Numbered from the stretch's first letter, positions 1 to 14,491 are shown. The stretch: 64,000 nucleotides of DNA from Channa striata (GCA_033026295.1 CM065174.1:23673498-23737497), one strand, 5' to 3'. Notes: generated from the sequence alone by a model not told the origin. Translations and numbers: made by a program.

Positions 1-3000
1 TTGGAGGGGAAAAAGAAGAAAGTGTCCCATACAAAAGTCCAATCTGGGCTGAACTAGTCCAGGCTGGTGCATTTGCTGCTCACTTGGCTGGACCACCCAC
101 CCAGATTGATCTGTTGGTCTACACAACAGAACATTGTGTTCTTCTGGGAAAATTGTGTAGCTGAACGGAGTTCCACATTAATTTTTTTTTCCAGAGACAA
201 TAGGACAAATTAACAAAAAGGTGAACACACTGATAAGAGAACTAATTGCTTCTCATGTCAAAGGATTATGACTGTTAATTATAACGTAACTTAATTGTCC
301 AAATCAAGCTTGACCACAAGAGTCCAGATGATGGGGCCCCTTTTGAATGTGGATGTTACTCGACTCGTTAGCCTGCCTGAGACTGCTGTCAGGTCAATAT
401 TCATAAAGAAAAGGTACATTTGTACATTAAACTTGCTTTGTCCATTGTCCCCATGAATGTAATAGTAGTGAAGTATTTTTGCTGACCCGGGCCCGTCCAT
501 ATGCCACAGTGTCACCATCAACACAGTACTATATCTATATGTGCAGATGCTGATAAAACTTGGAAAATACCTTCACTTGCGATTGTAAACTTTTCTGATT
601 ATGACAAACCACGTTCACAAGATCTCCTTGTCTTTGGAGATTCCTAGTCTATGTACTGGTTTTATTAAAAGTGTTCAGTAGCAACTTGAAGACATTTCGC
701 CTTTTGTTCAAACTACTTTGTCTAGAGTCATAGCAAGTAGCCTAACTTATGGGGTATGTGGAGGTCACGCTTACCCCAAACGTGAATCTTGTGTAGCAGC
801 TGGGCTTAGTTGATGATTTCTTCATGTTGAGTTGCACTGAAATACATACCTGTATGATATCAGCTTGAGGGTTAAGCTGATGTCACGACTGCATTGTAAG
901 TTGCGTCGTAGCCCACAGGTTGCAGATTCCATCATATTTCCAAAGACACATTTGCCACTAAAATTTAAATTGATTTAACTGTCTTCCTTACATTTATTGA
1001 CATTCAGGGCCCTCATTTAGCACAAACCTTCACCACACTCTTGTTGAAAAATTGGTGTGTTTGATGTCATGCCAAGGTTCAGAGTTCTGCCCTATTAATT
1101 TTTTGATGGAAATAAACTGGTCTTGTTTACACAGTGTTTGCTCACAAAAATGCCACTCTACAGCTTGTAAGCATTGACATACCCACAGCATCAAGAGAGA
1201 AGTGATGGAAGTAATTTGTCTTGATTTGCTTGTTTCTGGCATCCCTTGTTGAGGCTTAATTTTTTTTCTCTTGCTTTAGGCCTACTACTTGTAAGACGTA
1301 AAAGCAAACAAAGCAAAAGAATTGATTGCCACTTGACGCATGATCTGAGGGTCACGTCTGGGACTTCTCATGTAGTTCACAACAAGGCCCTCATTCATGC
1401 CAACGCCAACATATTATTGGTTATATATTTATTATTGACTGTAAGTGCACAATGTGAAGGTAATTACAACTATCTGTTCACGTCACCTGAGGAGAGATGG
1501 AAAGAATTCCAGCTGTGTTAAAGTGGGAATGAATGAGTAGGAAATGTTTCACGTCCATAAAGTTTTGGATGAGGAGTCAGGAGTGATGCTCAGCAGCAAA
1601 GAGCAGGCTGTGCGGTCTGTTCGTGGTAGGTTATCTGTCAGAAGTTATAAATATTATTTGAGCAAACGCATTTCTAGCCCCGTTATTGCAGTCAGTCATG
1701 TGGAGCAGCAGCCGCCAAGACCTCGACCAGTTGTACTGTTGTCTCAACAAATGTTGAGCAAGCACGTAAACAGAGAGCAAAGAGAGGCCGTTGTGCAGCC
1801 GTCTTCCATATGGACTCTCTACTTGTAAAAACACTGGCCTGCTGTTTATGTCTTAAAGCTCTCAGCTCAGATACCGTCATACTTTTTGTTTCGTCCATTT
1901 AGACTGTTTAGTTCTGGAGATGATTGTGAAGTCGGATGAATAACTGAGGACTATGCTGCAGAATTTGTTCCGAGTAACAGGACTGATTTCATACACATGG
2001 TGACTATTAATGAGCATATAAGCCCATTGTCCACAGCCATTGCAACATGCTTTGTCCTCTGAGCAAACCCACATTCGGCACTGAGATATGGCTGGTAGTT
2101 CATGTTGGGGAATGCAACCGCTTAAAAACGGTGTGCGCTGTAGGCTGCCGCATATACTTGGTGTGTGACAGACCACAGTTTCCTGGTTGGTATTTGGCAG
2201 CATGCAGAGCAAAACACGAGCTACATGGGTTTTGATCCAAAGCCCTAAAGCCCAGTGACAACAAAATGACTGCAGGCGAAGACAGGAATATATTAAGTTC
2301 ACTCCAGATGAGTGAGGTGGGGCTAAACCTGTAATTAGGCTGAGATTGAGAGTGACATTACAGGTTACACCTCTAGATAACGCCAAGGGCTAAATAAAGG
2401 CCTAAGCCTTGAAAAGCAGCTTCACCGTGGTGGGTTTTTTTTTTTCCTCTATTTGCCCATTATGTGACTGTTACACTGCCGCCATGTTCCACCACCTCAA
2501 GGCACAATGCGTACTGGTCATCTGTGTGTACGGGTGTCGGTTTCGCTTGTGTCTGGCAGGATGTGTATATATTGTCGGAAGCACTTTGTCCGGTTCCTGC
2601 TCTTCTGCATTACACTGTGTGCCACTCACAGGCCAGAGGGAGCAGGCAGAAATCTGTAGGTTCACGCAATCCTGTTAATGTGGAACAGTATTTAATTAGA
2701 TCCGCTCTCCATTGAGCAGCGGCATCAGTGTCTAAGTAATGACACTTTGCATGTCACTAAATGCTGAGGTTAAGGCGCCCGTTGCTTTAAGGGACCTGTA
2801 AAAAGTGGATTGTAGAAACCACACAATGCCTGAACGTGAACACTGTACGACAACTTTGTTTGCAGTGTGTGATGGTCTACCTGGCAAGTGAATCATAAGA
2901 GGTGTTGAAGTTGAAAATATTCAAACATAGCCATCACAAGGAATCAGAACCAAAAATTGTAACTTTACGTAGCATTTTTGTGTCCCACTAACAATCCCAA

Positions 3001-3983
3001 ACCTTATATCTCCTATTAATCCTAAATGTTTAGATTGGTAAAAAACATAAACATTTAGAATGTATAAATGTAAGATAAGATGACTCTTCCTGAATGTTTA
3101 TTTCAACTTTTCTACTTTTTAGTAATTTTTCGTATATTAACTTTGAGAAAAATCGCAATGATTTTTGTTTTAAAGTGGTAAATCTCAATTATCTTTGGTT
3201 TACGTGCTCAGATGAAGACATGAGGTCATATTTTCATATCTTGAGAGGGAGCCATTGTCTGCATTGTATTAAACTGAGCCATCACAAATGTGTGCCTGTA
3301 GTAGAGGTCGTTAACACATGACATCAAACATTAAAAATTTGCAGCGTTTAATCAAGACTCCCTCTTTTCTATTGTCTCCCTTGAAAGCCGAACCAAAGTA
3401 GTCTTTTCAAAAGTCCTTAAATGTCAAGAACTTGTCATTTGCAAGTTTATTAGTATTTAAGGCAAGTAACCAAAATGGCTAAATCACTTCCAAGAACACG
3501 TTTCTGAGATTGGAGCAGTTAAGAATGTCAGTAGGTGCCAATTAAGTGTAATATGATTGCTTTTAGGTGTACCTGATTAAAAGACAGGGACATCTATTTT
3601 CAGTCTCAGTTTTTTTCCCCTCCATGTCATAATTGACTGTAGCAACCTAAAAGGAGAAGAATCTTGCTTTCCGGCCAGGGAAAACTGAGCTGCTTCAGAT
3701 GATGTATTTTCGTTCTGGTGTTTTTGAGAGAAAACTGTCACTGACAAATCACGCTGGAGAGCAGAATCGGCATCACAATCCAATTTTCCAGAGTGCAAAA
3801 AACAGGACATACATAAGTACATATTGTCCAGCCCTCCTTACTTTCGATTTTCCCTGTGTAGTCAGGAAAAAAGCATTTAAATGTGGTGTGACTGGCTATT
3901 GTGCTGCACATCACCTTTTCACCCCCTCGTTCCCTGCCTCTCCAGGGGGCTCAATGCATGCCATTACAGCCCCTCATTTAGAC

Positions 3984-4003
3984 GGGAGTGGGGGGGAGAA
4001 GGG
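3984..4003 (+). other. Weaker G-quadruplex candidate
   Basis: GGG, N3, G7, N4, GGG; the seven-G run can supply two of the four tracts. In presumed nxn intron 1. Confidence 0.5.
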
Positions 4004-4789
4004 AGAAATGGAGGACTGGAAAGGTGATGAGAGGACTGGTAGATAAAAACCAGCCTGATTTCTATCTTGGTCGAGCTCCAGGAGCAGACAGCAGCAGGCT
4101 CCTGCTCCCCAGCAACCAGGAGAAAAGGGATGAAGGCTGTAATGTGGCAGCACAGATTGATTCTCATCATAATCTGTTCCTATCAGCTCTGGCGCAGCGC
4201 ATAGTTTTGCACAGAGGCATTGCCGCTTTTCAAAAAGACTGCCTGCCACTTTTCATGCCATTATACTATGAATCCACATCCTTACAGCCACACTGTCTCA
4301 TTATTTCCGAAACTGCCTTATTGCTGTTTGAGCTGATGTGTTGTCGTACAGTTTGGTCCCAGTCAGATGGCTTGTATCTCTGTAACCTCGGGGGTACTTT
4401 TGCAGTTGCCTGTGGATGTGTGGAAAAAAAAAACGAGGAATAGTTTAACAAATGTAAAGGACAGATATGTGACAAATGTATGTTTGCATATTAAGTCAGC
4501 TTTAACAAGATGGTCACACTACAGAAGGAAAATGCTCCATAATGTGTAGCAGGATGTTGTCTATGCCTCTGCAGACACATGCAGATGGATTTGATGCTCG
4601 TTTTCATGAAGGTAGGTTGATTCCCAAAATGTTGCGTATTGTAGCTTCAACAACATCTTGCAATTTTGACTTAATGGTGACTAAGGAAACTAGCAGAAAC
4701 ATTAATAACAGAAGTTATTTGGGTAACCCCATTTATATACAGTTTTTGTTTTTTTTTTTTTTGATTGGAGACAAGAGGTAAAAGCAAAA

Positions 4790-5110
4790 AATATGATGGT
4801 TGGCTAACAGTAGGCTAATTGAAATAGCTAGCTAAATGTAATGGGAGAAGGTTAGCTTAAACTAGTCGATAAATATTTCGCGTACTTTGCTAGGTATTTT
4901 TTTTGTATGTCAGCTAAAAGTAAAATATATGGTAAAGGCTGACTAAAAGTAAGCAAATTGGTTAATGGTACCAGAAAATAAATGATGCTAATACTCCCTT
5001 AATGGCAGAAGTTAATTAAAACCATCAAACGAGCTAAGCTAAACTAAATAGTTACTGGTAACTAAGAATGATGGCTAATCAGATGACATAGGCTAATAGC
5101 TTAATGTGAA
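4790..5110. repeat. GCTAA/TTAGC-rich degenerate stretch
   Basis: About 320 bases dense in ggctaa, gctagctaa, gctaagctaaac and ttagctt words in irregular spacing. It may be a decayed tandem or dispersed repeat related to the element at 32345. Confidence 0.45.
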
Positions 5111-6210
5111 CCACTGTGTTTAAGAAACTTAAAGTAATCTTTAAAAATTATAAATGATTTCAAGTTGCAGCCCCAATTGTAAGCGTTTTCTCCCCTTCCT
5201 TTCTTTCTGAGAGCCTGCTTTTGACCATTCTTCTCTGTGGGATATTCAAAGGGAGGGGGGCGCTGGCGCTAACTGCTCCAGCGAGACATCCGCTTGAACC
5301 AGAAAGGTGGAGAGGGTTGTCTGCAAGAGCGGTGCGGCCCAGAACAGCAGCGCCTTTTGTGTCTGCCTCTTTTGGACAGTTATTTATAACCCCAGTAAAC
5401 CCACACCACATTCCAGGCTGCCGCATATGCAGGGAGAGCTACACCTCACCCATGTGTGTCCTCTTTGTCTCCCTGTCATCAGGATCAGGGATGACGTTGC
5501 TTGCTACCCTTCACGCATGGTTTTGAGTGAAGTCAGAAAGCTGGTGATTGTCTTTTTCTTTACTCTTGAGATGCATGGAAATCAATTTCAGTCGGTTTCC
5601 TTTTCTTGGTTTGGCCGTTTTATTTTTTTATTTTATTTGGTCTCTGCTTGTGGTCGTTCATGACTCATTAATGGGAGGGACCTGTCCTTGGCACTAGATT
5701 CCTCCGTGTAATGTTGGCCTATTACTGAACTCACTAACCACTTTGACAGTTTTCTCTGTCAAAATCGCCAGGGACTTACTCTTCTGAATTTGTGGGTAAC
5801 ACTAATCACGTTTCTTAGGACAACTGTTCAACATGGAAGTAAAGTTGTAGCCATCATGCATTCAGGGTTTCGTTGTTAGGGCAACATATATACATACACA
5901 CATAAATACATCTATATACACACCAGGAGCTCACAAGCATCATTTAAGGTTCAAATTTTTCATTTCCATTTTGTTCTGGCTGCGGTTATTTACAGGTTTC
6001 CGGTAGCTGTGTCCAGAAAACTACTGGAGGAAATCCAAGTACTAAAGGACACTCTTTCCCTACCCTCTAAATCAGTGAACCAAATTCCATTTTGTTCTCT
6101 CTGCAAAGGTCACATGAACTAATTGTCCCAAATATATTGTGTGGAAGCCTCAGTCCTACTTTAATTTAGTTCTGGTTTCGTTTGTTCGATCACTTTTTTG
6201 CTTTCAAATA

Positions 6211-6363
6211 AATGGTAAATGGTTTGCACTTGTATAGCACTTTTCTACCTGTTGGTACTCATAGTGCTTTACACTGCTTCTTATTCTACCGTTCATACTC
6301 AGTCACACACACTAAGTGGGGGTTCAGCGTCTTGCTCAAGGACACTTCAACATGTGACCAGAG
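6211..6363 (+). repeat. Copy of a common fish interspersed repeat
   Basis: The pattern aatggtaaatgg...ttgtatagcacttttctac, then agtgctttacactgc and ggttcagcgtcttgctcaag, then gacacttcaacatg is one I recognise as very frequent in teleost introns. I am not sure of its class. Confidence 0.6.
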
Positions 6364-7686
6364 GAGCTGTTCAAAACATTGGAGATGGAATGTATTCTAA
6401 AGGTAATCACATCTTTGCAGTGCATGAACCAGGTGGATTTTACTTTTCTGCTCGCACTGCGTGGGTCAGTCCAAAAGCCATGATGATGCAGTCGCTCTGA
6501 ATCTTAATGGCACAGGGCTTCGGGTCTAGTTATACAAGTGACAACTCCAGTAAAGTTTGCTCAAACAATGTGGCTTGACAGCAGCCATGAAGGAAATCAG
6601 ACTGTGGAGCTGCTCACACTGCAAGACAGCCAACCCAAATTTCTGAGATACCAGAAATCCAACAAGTTGTTCAGGAGAGGGATTGTCTGTCGTTTGGGTG
6701 ATTAATCGGTCACTGGAGCCCTGCTCACACTGCATGTCACAACAACCAGTCGGGCCATAATCCAGCCACATTTAATAATCAGTCAATTGTGACTGAATCA
6801 AGGCTAGAATCAACCCTAATCCATACAGTGTCTGCCCGGCTTAATTTAAATTCAGCTAGTCAAAGCATGACTCACTGCTCTGCCCAGCCCTCCCTACTCC
6901 TAACTGGCCAAACATTCTGAGAGATGATGCCAGTTGAAAGTGTTTCTTTTTAACTAGAAGGAGAGAGATTTATTAAAGGAAAAATAGAGGGTGGTTTAAT
7001 ATCATTCTTATCGACATGTACTCCCCAAAATAGAACCATAGGAAGCAAGCTGTAAAACAATTGAAGTCACCCTTTAACTCCATGCCAAGCTTGTCATGTC
7101 ATGTCCTTCATATTGTTTTCCATTTCCACTGCAAGGCCATTGCTTGCAACCGAAACATTACTAACCTGACACCATATTTAATTGCCAGTAGCTCAGGCTT
7201 TTTCTGGCTTTAAACCGTTACACCAGTGTATGAATAATGGATATGTGTTGGACTAAGTGGAGGATTTGTGCCTGGGGATTACATCATCTTGTCTAAGAAT
7301 CCCTTAAACAGCTGAAATAAGATATGAAAAGAGTCTGTAGGAGACCAAGGCTTAGGGCGTAGCTGGTGACCTCTGCCTGCATCAGTGGGAGGCCTCAGAT
7401 CTGTGCTGTCAGACTTGTGGGGCTGAATTACAAACCCCATAGAGCTGTACACATTGCTCTGATGCTGCTTGTTTTTCACAGTGGAAGCATCGAGCACAGA
7501 TGCTGGACCGCTTGCTGTACCTCAGTTTGTGGAAATCATATACCTGTTTTATTTTGTTCCTTAGTTGAAGCTTTGTTTTAATTTTTCCGAGAGTCTTGAC
7601 AGTGTCTGTACAAGACGGGTCCCTTTAAAAGAGACCCTCCGGCCCTACGAGAGAGGGAGGTCGAGCAGGGAGATTAGAGAAGTTGA

Positions 7687-7709
7687 TTTTTTTTTTTTTT
7701 TTTTTTTTT
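7687..7709 (+). repeat. Poly-T tract, 23 bases
   Basis: Pure T run, the longest homopolymer in the window; it could be the reverse of a retroelement poly-A tail, but no element body is recognisable downstream. Confidence 0.9.
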
Positions 7710-9169
7710 CCCTTCGTAAGAGTTTTGTGTTAAATTTAAGGTGGTGGTGTCAAGGAAGAAGTCAAGGAAGGGTCCAGTGAATGTCTAAACCACTGACATG
7801 AAGGTGTTTTTTCACTTTGCGTTTTATAGTATTGAACTTTGAACTTTGAACCTGTGCCCGGCCCCATCAGTCAACCCTTCATCAGAGGGATGTGACCCTG
7901 AAAATGAACGCTCACGTCTCTTCACTTACTCTGTCTTTTGTCCGTCTTTCACCGTCTCTGCTGCCTGCTCACTCTCACTGTCAGATGTTTATTTAGAGGT
8001 TTAAGCCACTCATGTTATCTTTTGTGTTGCCTTTCAACACACCATTTTAGCAGCATGTAATGGTAAAAGGGCTTAACGGTGTTTATATGAGATTTTTGAC
8101 TAATCTTGTGTGAAAAGCACACATTTGTCTTAGAACAACCCACTTTTTATAGACCTACTTTGAGTTTCACCAAGTCAGGCTGCGCATGTACTTGCAGCAA
8201 CTCAAAGCTTAAACTCAGATACCAATCATATAGCAACCATACAGTAAAAGAAAAGATGTAAGGATTACACTGGAACTCTGGGTTTGGGATATTAAATTAT
8301 CAGTTGCTTGTGACACAATATGATTTGCTTCTGAAGAAGACATGACAAACACTCGAATAACCTAACATCCTTATAACTTCTACATTACTACTGTATGTTT
8401 TGAGATGTACAGTATTATGTGTAAACAAGGTGTTCACTGAAAATCAACTTGCAGAGGCATGAAGTTCTCTGGAGATATGCAATCTGTAATTATCAACATT
8501 TCATCACCTTTTTTTCCTTGCATTACAGAAATTGTTTATGGTAATTTAGTTTTGAGCACGAGGTTTTGAGAACTCCCTGTTAAAGAATGGGGCACAAAAG
8601 AAATCTTAAAAGGGTTGCACAACTTTTTTTTTCTTGAAATATCTATAGTCACATTATGCTTTTTAATCCATGTTTTTTCCCTTGCATATGACTTTTGCAC
8701 TATATAAATTGACGTTTAATCTTCAGTCTTGACATTTAAAAAACGATTTGTTTGCTAGAGCTATGTGTTGAGGAGATGGCTCTATATTGACAGGAGAGGG
8801 TTCTTTTTTTATCTGCCCCTACCCTAGAACTTTAAGACAATGTAGACAAGGGCATGAATAAAACATGGACTGGAACATCTACATGTTTAAGGCACCGGAG
8901 CAAAATCTATGTACTGATCAAGATTGTGTGATCTGATCTAAAGAAACAAAATGGCGACAGAATGGTCTTGGATTTGAAGGAGCGATTATCATGTCACCAA
9001 TATGACTATAGCCTAAGGCATTATGTTTGCAGCTTGTCTGTCAACATTCTCATGAACACAGTATATTAGAAATGCCATCAGTCTGTTGATTCCCACACCC
9101 CAGCTTCCCCCGGCTGCTTATCTGAGATCCCAGGGTCCCTTGGGGCCCAAACCACCTCAACTGGCTCTA

Positions 9170-9340
9170 AGGGATTCCTTGAAGGAATTTCTTAAAGTAC
9201 CACAAATTTCTACTCAGACTCAAATATTTACAGATTAGATTTTGGTGGTCAAGGTCGCATTGACCTCATACATCCATTGCTGTCAGCATAATATCTGAGA
9301 AATGTTTGTAAGTAATTTAATTTCAAGTGGCATGTGAGGC
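9170..9340 (+). repeat. Degenerate copy of a frequent fish repeat
   Basis: Contains agattttggtggtcaaggtc followed by gcattgacctcata, preceded by ttcttaaagtaccacaaatt; the same arrangement recurs in many teleost genomes. Assignment is from memory of the pattern. Confidence 0.5.
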
Positions 9341-9661
9341 GATGCATGGTCCTAATCGACTGTAATATTTTGACGTTAACTTAATGTGTCATGGCACTTA
9401 GTGGGATCTTCTCTCAAAATCTGTAGTACAACTGCTGTTAATCCGTAGATTAACCGAAAAAATCTAGTTTTTAGTAAATTGAGTTAAAATCAAGCACATT
9501 TGCCTCTTTAGTACCAAAAATAATCACTATGTTTTTCTGATATGGCCATAACTATTTTGCTGAGCTAATGTTTTATGATGTATTGACGGAATCAATCCAC
9601 CACTCCCCTGAACTTATCTGAGCCATTTGCGGTTGTTCAAGCGCCTGACAGATCCTCCTCC

Positions 9662-9712
9662 CCTCCAGCATCTCTCGGCCGTACTGTGAGATCCCCCAAG
9701 AGATGCTGGAGG
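9662..9712. repeat. 14-bp inverted repeat
   Basis: Arms cctccagcatctct (9662-9675) and agagatgctggagg (9699-9712) are exact reverse complements around 23 bases. Confidence 0.9.
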
Positions 9713-10943
9713 CAGTTGTAAAAGGAGAGAAATAAAACCCTTTGCCTGCTGTGCTTTTACCACAGTCCTGACCTTAAGGATCCAGAAAACTGATGGATGT
9801 TTATTTTGAAGCTCTGTGGGGCCTTGACTGTGGGCTGTATATCAGACCGTAGCAACTTGTGAGGGAGAATGTAGCCTCAGGTCTTCTGGCAGAGCACTGC
9901 AGGTTGTTCCAAGGACTCTGCTTAGAACAAAAGGTGACCCTGGTCTTTGCTGTCGAGGCACATGGGGTCTGTAACACAGATCAGTAGCGTCTTTTAAGCC
10001 ACATCTCAAAGCTCTGTAATACAGGAAGTCACTTTTACAATGTGCTTTTATGTTTCATTTTATCACAGTTCCATGGCGGTCTCTTCTCAGATTAATTTTT
10101 ATTTGTGCTGTCTTTGTTTCCTTTTATCTACTTGCTTTCACTATTTTAAGCTCTGCTTTTTAAGGCACTATCTAGTTGATGTAAACACAGTGAAATTTGT
10201 ATCCTTAATGGTCATGGAGTTGATCTAAGGACCTTCAAAATGTTTGATATTTTACCTTTTTTGTGTGTGAAATTGACTGCAGTAGGCCAAAATTAAGTGT
10301 TAGATAATTTACTAACATAAGCTAAATTAGAAATTACTTACTGAAACTGTGTCAGAGCAGAGTCTTTCCCTGCTGCATCCCTAGATATGATATTACAATA
10401 GTTAATCTGGAGAAAATGAAACCAGTGTCCATAGGATTCTTGAATGGCTCATATCATCTGATTGTGTTGGAGAGGGAGCTTGTAGCAGTCAAAATCTGTT
10501 GCCACTGCTGTAAAAAGTGTTGGTGGGTCTGGTGGTTGGACTTGTGCAGGAATAAGCCAAGAAGGAATTGGGTGGTTAGGGGTGAAGAATGAGGGAGCTA
10601 GAGCGATATGAGAGTGGTCCAGATGTACAGCTCGGCCATAAAATTCACGGGGCTGGTCTTTAGGGCAGCCAAACAGATGTGACTTTTAATGAGCATAAGA
10701 TTAGATGAGGAAACAGGTTAATGGGTGGATGTAGTGTCACAGTGGCACTAAATGTCACTCTAGAGCTGAAGTGAGCTCAGGTAATGGGCAGAAAGAACAA
10801 AAACATCCTTTTCCAGGAAACGGGAACCATTGTTAATGTGGCAGGTCCTCATTGCGCCCATAGCAGCAGAAGCTGGTGAAATTTGAAGATGGGGACTCAA
10901 TTCCTGCCACAGAAACTGGTTGTCAGGCTCATATTGCTATATA

Positions 10944-10945
<2 letters not shown>

Positions 10946-10980
<35 letters not shown>
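10946..10980 (+). repeat. (GT)17 microsatellite
   Basis: Uninterrupted GT dinucleotides flanked by TATATA on both sides. Confidence 0.97.
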
Positions 10981-10988
<8 letters not shown>

Positions 10989-13200
10989 AACACTGTTCAC
11001 AGGCTGAGGCCTCTGTGCTACCTCTGTCAGAAATGTGTGTTGTTTTGAGACACAGCAGACGCAGTGTCATTGTGATTTATGAGATTCTTTGCTGGCTTTA
11101 CAGGGCAAAGTTGGTTAAAAAAGTAGTTCCCCGCCAAGTGCATGGCATCTCAAAATCATGGCACTTATTGAGCATTTTATATTATTGGATATGTTAACAA
11201 AATTGAAAGACTTTAATGCTAAGAACAGTGAAATCATTTAACAACATGGTCCCTTGTGCTATTTTGAATTGATGCCACTTAGTTGTCAGTCAAAAATTCT
11301 CTTGTTCTCATTCACTAATCAAGCAGAAATAACTGAAATTTTATAAATGTTTAGAAGGGTAAATGTTTGTTCAAACACCTTTTGAGCTTAGTTTATGCTT
11401 AACGTTCTCACCCATGTCAGTCGCGCACCTTCCAGTATTTGAAACTTGGAACTCCCGGCAGGGGAGCTGGAATTTTAGAACCTTAGGGAGCTGGAGGCAA
11501 GAGTGTATGAGGAGGTCAGGCATCTATACAGCTATCCGTTAGTATGAGACTGTTCCAACAGCACAGAAATTTGTTAAAACCAGCCTCAGGATGCAATCAC
11601 ATGGTCACCATTCGGATGTCATTATTAAATGGTTTCACACTGGAGTTAGACGCGTGTAGTTGTATTTTTCTTATTATAGATTGGCTAAAAGTGTGAGCAA
11701 GTGTGTAAAAAAAACACAAAAAAAATAAGTTTTAACCAGGCACCTAAATGTTTAGATGTACTACACAGATTGGAGCTTATAGAATCACAATCAGCCCTGA
11801 TTACGCTCCAAACACTGCAGATGTGTCTAAACTGTTCCCTTAAAATTTCCATAAATATTAATGTGTTGTGTTTTAATGTGACGGGATTGGGAATTGGGGT
11901 GCAGCTCTAGCAGACTTCCCAGGGACCTAGCACAAGGAGTAGGAGAGGTAGGAGATGTAAATGTGGGGTCAGACAGAGGTCACAATAGGGAATCTGTATG
12001 AAGCCAACACTCCACCAGTTTGTCAGGACACAGGGGCACAAGAAAAACTGTAACAATATTCCTTATAGGTGGACAAATGCCCGACTGCTGTGGGTCTATT
12101 TTATCAGTGTAAATGAGTAAGCGCTAAATGTGAACAGCACACATGTAAAAATCAACTTGAGCTAATGTGTGATCTGTCAGATTTATAATTATTTAATGGT
12201 CTGAGGGCAGAAACTTGCTGAGGCTATACAAAGTGCTCTTCTGTTATTTCCAGCTTGTGTGTGTGTCTGACTTTGACACCAGAATCATTCCATACTGTAT
12301 CAAATTACAGATAAGAGAGTGGGTGTGTGTTGTGTTACCTTTTGGCACTTTCTCTAAAAAAAAAAAAATCTAAAAATGCACAGGGCTTTCCAAGTCATGA
12401 GTTGGCCAATCACTAAGTGCATATTGCCTCTTTCTGAGGGTCTAAGGTAACTGATAAAGCTGGTCCAGCTGGTGCAGAGCCAGATCAGCTTTATATCTTC
12501 TATCTGTCTGTCTTTTAGATCCTGCAGGTCTTAACTTGATTAAGTAATGGCTGAAGGTAGAAGGTGTGGGTTACAGCTACTTGAGAAATCATGACACACT
12601 ATTCGCTCAACAAGCATCTGTCATCTTGCGTAGAGGTAAATCATTACTGCTACTTGAGCTGAGAAGAATATAATGATTGACCTGAATTCAGTTACCTTGA
12701 ATTTACTTTACACCCCACATACAGCGTACTGTAGAAACTTTCTAAGCCACATCTTCATATTGTTTTCTGAAACTTGGTGTTTCTGTGTTTACATACTTTA
12801 GCAATCAGTATACAGTAGAGGCCGATTTATGGGACGTGTAGGGGCAAATGACTTTATAGTCCCTGTGTTTTCTGGGACTGTGGACGTGTTGTGAATGGGC
12901 AAAATGCCAGGTATTGAGTTCTTATGAACCTCTCTTTCTGACAATGGTTAACATGGCTGACACTAGTGTTATGGGCCAAAACACGGTCTTGGGTGTGTAA
13001 ATTCTAGGTCCAATTTTCCAACTTTTGTGGTAAATAGAATGCAGCATATATACATCTTTCCCCTGTGCCTTTTTCAAATGAAATCCTACAGAACCTTAAG
13101 CAAAGGGTTTCGGTTATGAATCACAGGAGGAAACAACAAAAAAAACAGTATTGCTCACCCATATAACAGCCTTTCAGTTCAGTTTTCCCCATCCACTTTA

Positions 13201-13242
13201 CAGTTTACCACAACTGTGATCTGTCACAGCTGTGGTAAACTG
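13201..13242. repeat. 19-bp inverted repeat with 4-base loop
   Basis: Arms 13201-13219 (cagtttaccacaactgtga) and 13224-13242 differ at one position. Transcribed from the minus strand, that position would be a G-U wobble, so the stem would be fully paired. Confidence 0.95.
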
Positions 13243-13637
13243 CATAAATGTCACACTAGAACAAAGCAGCATAGGAATGGTAATGTGGGTTTAGTAAAGT
13301 CCGTCTGTTTAATGAAGATTTTATTAACTTTAAAACTCCCAAACTACTGGCTCTACTGAGCTGATTTCTTGAGGGAACTAAATCATTGAGCATTAAAAGA
13401 AGTGAGCATGACAACAATTATTTACATGACAATCAGATACCACAGATCAAATAATAATCACACATGATAGACTTGAAGACCGTGTGTTTAATTTTTCATT
13501 TTCTTCAATTTTAGGATTTAAAAAACACTTTTGTGGTTCAAATGTCAGTTTAGCACAGATGGAAGCCAGAATTGGAGAGAAAATGTGCAATTTAAGTATT
13601 ATATTGTATTATGGATTTATGTATTTTTTCAGATTAC

Positions 13638-13657
13638 TTTGTGTGTGTGTGTGTGTG
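13638..13657 (+). repeat. Short GT/GA microsatellite
   Basis: About nine TG units followed by GAGAGAGACAGAG. Confidence 0.85.
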
Positions 13658-14491
13658 AGAGAGACAGAGGTTTACACTTTTCTATTTGTGATTTATCCCT
13701 AGAATGAGGGATTGGTGTTACACAGAAATACAGAGAAGTGGCTTTTAGGAGGGGCAGGAAGGCAGGCAGACTGGCCTAAACACCACTGGGAGTAAAGAAT
13801 GCGCCCCCTACCATGCTGGCCTTTGACCCCACAGAATGTAGGCCCCAGGGGCAGCCCATGTCTGTGGTGAGACAATGCTGCAGATACCTATTGAGTCCTG
13901 GCTTTTTACTCCTTTACAATCCCCTCCCTGCTTTTTCTTGCCATACAGGGTCCAAGTTTGGATTTAAAGCCTGCATTCAGGGGGGCTCCTTTGTGCCACC
14001 ACATAAGGCTGGGGGGGGGAGAATCCCACACTTCTTTCTCTCTCCCTCATTCTCCCTTTTTTTCTGCCAGGTTATTTCCCCTAAGCCCTCTGACATTCTG
14101 GCACCTGTTTTCCTCACAAAACCGTTAATTTATCACTGAATTATTAACTAAGAGTCGACAATGTGTCTGGCACTGTGTGACACGTCCTGACTTTGGGTGG
14201 GGGGTGCAGTTGCCCTGGCAACAAGAGGAAGCAGGGCTTTATTGAAAAAGCAATTTAGCCAGCGTCTGCATGTGGAGGATCCTCTGCCCGTACGGTTTAT
14301 CCAGAGCATGTTGTAGTATTATTATAACACATGTGATCGGGGGGAAAAAAAAAAATTTTGCATCGGAGAGACATAATATGGAACCTGCCTTGTGCTTTCA
14401 GCTTGATGATTTTACAAGCAAAACATTTGCCCATGCCAAAGAATTTGTAGTGCCAAATGAACCTTTGTATTAAGGCATAGGCTGGAGTAAG

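Noticed and set aside
1877..2386. 169-codon open frame on the minus strand
   Set aside because: No recognisable domain, no flanking splice logic, and composition like its non-coding surroundings.
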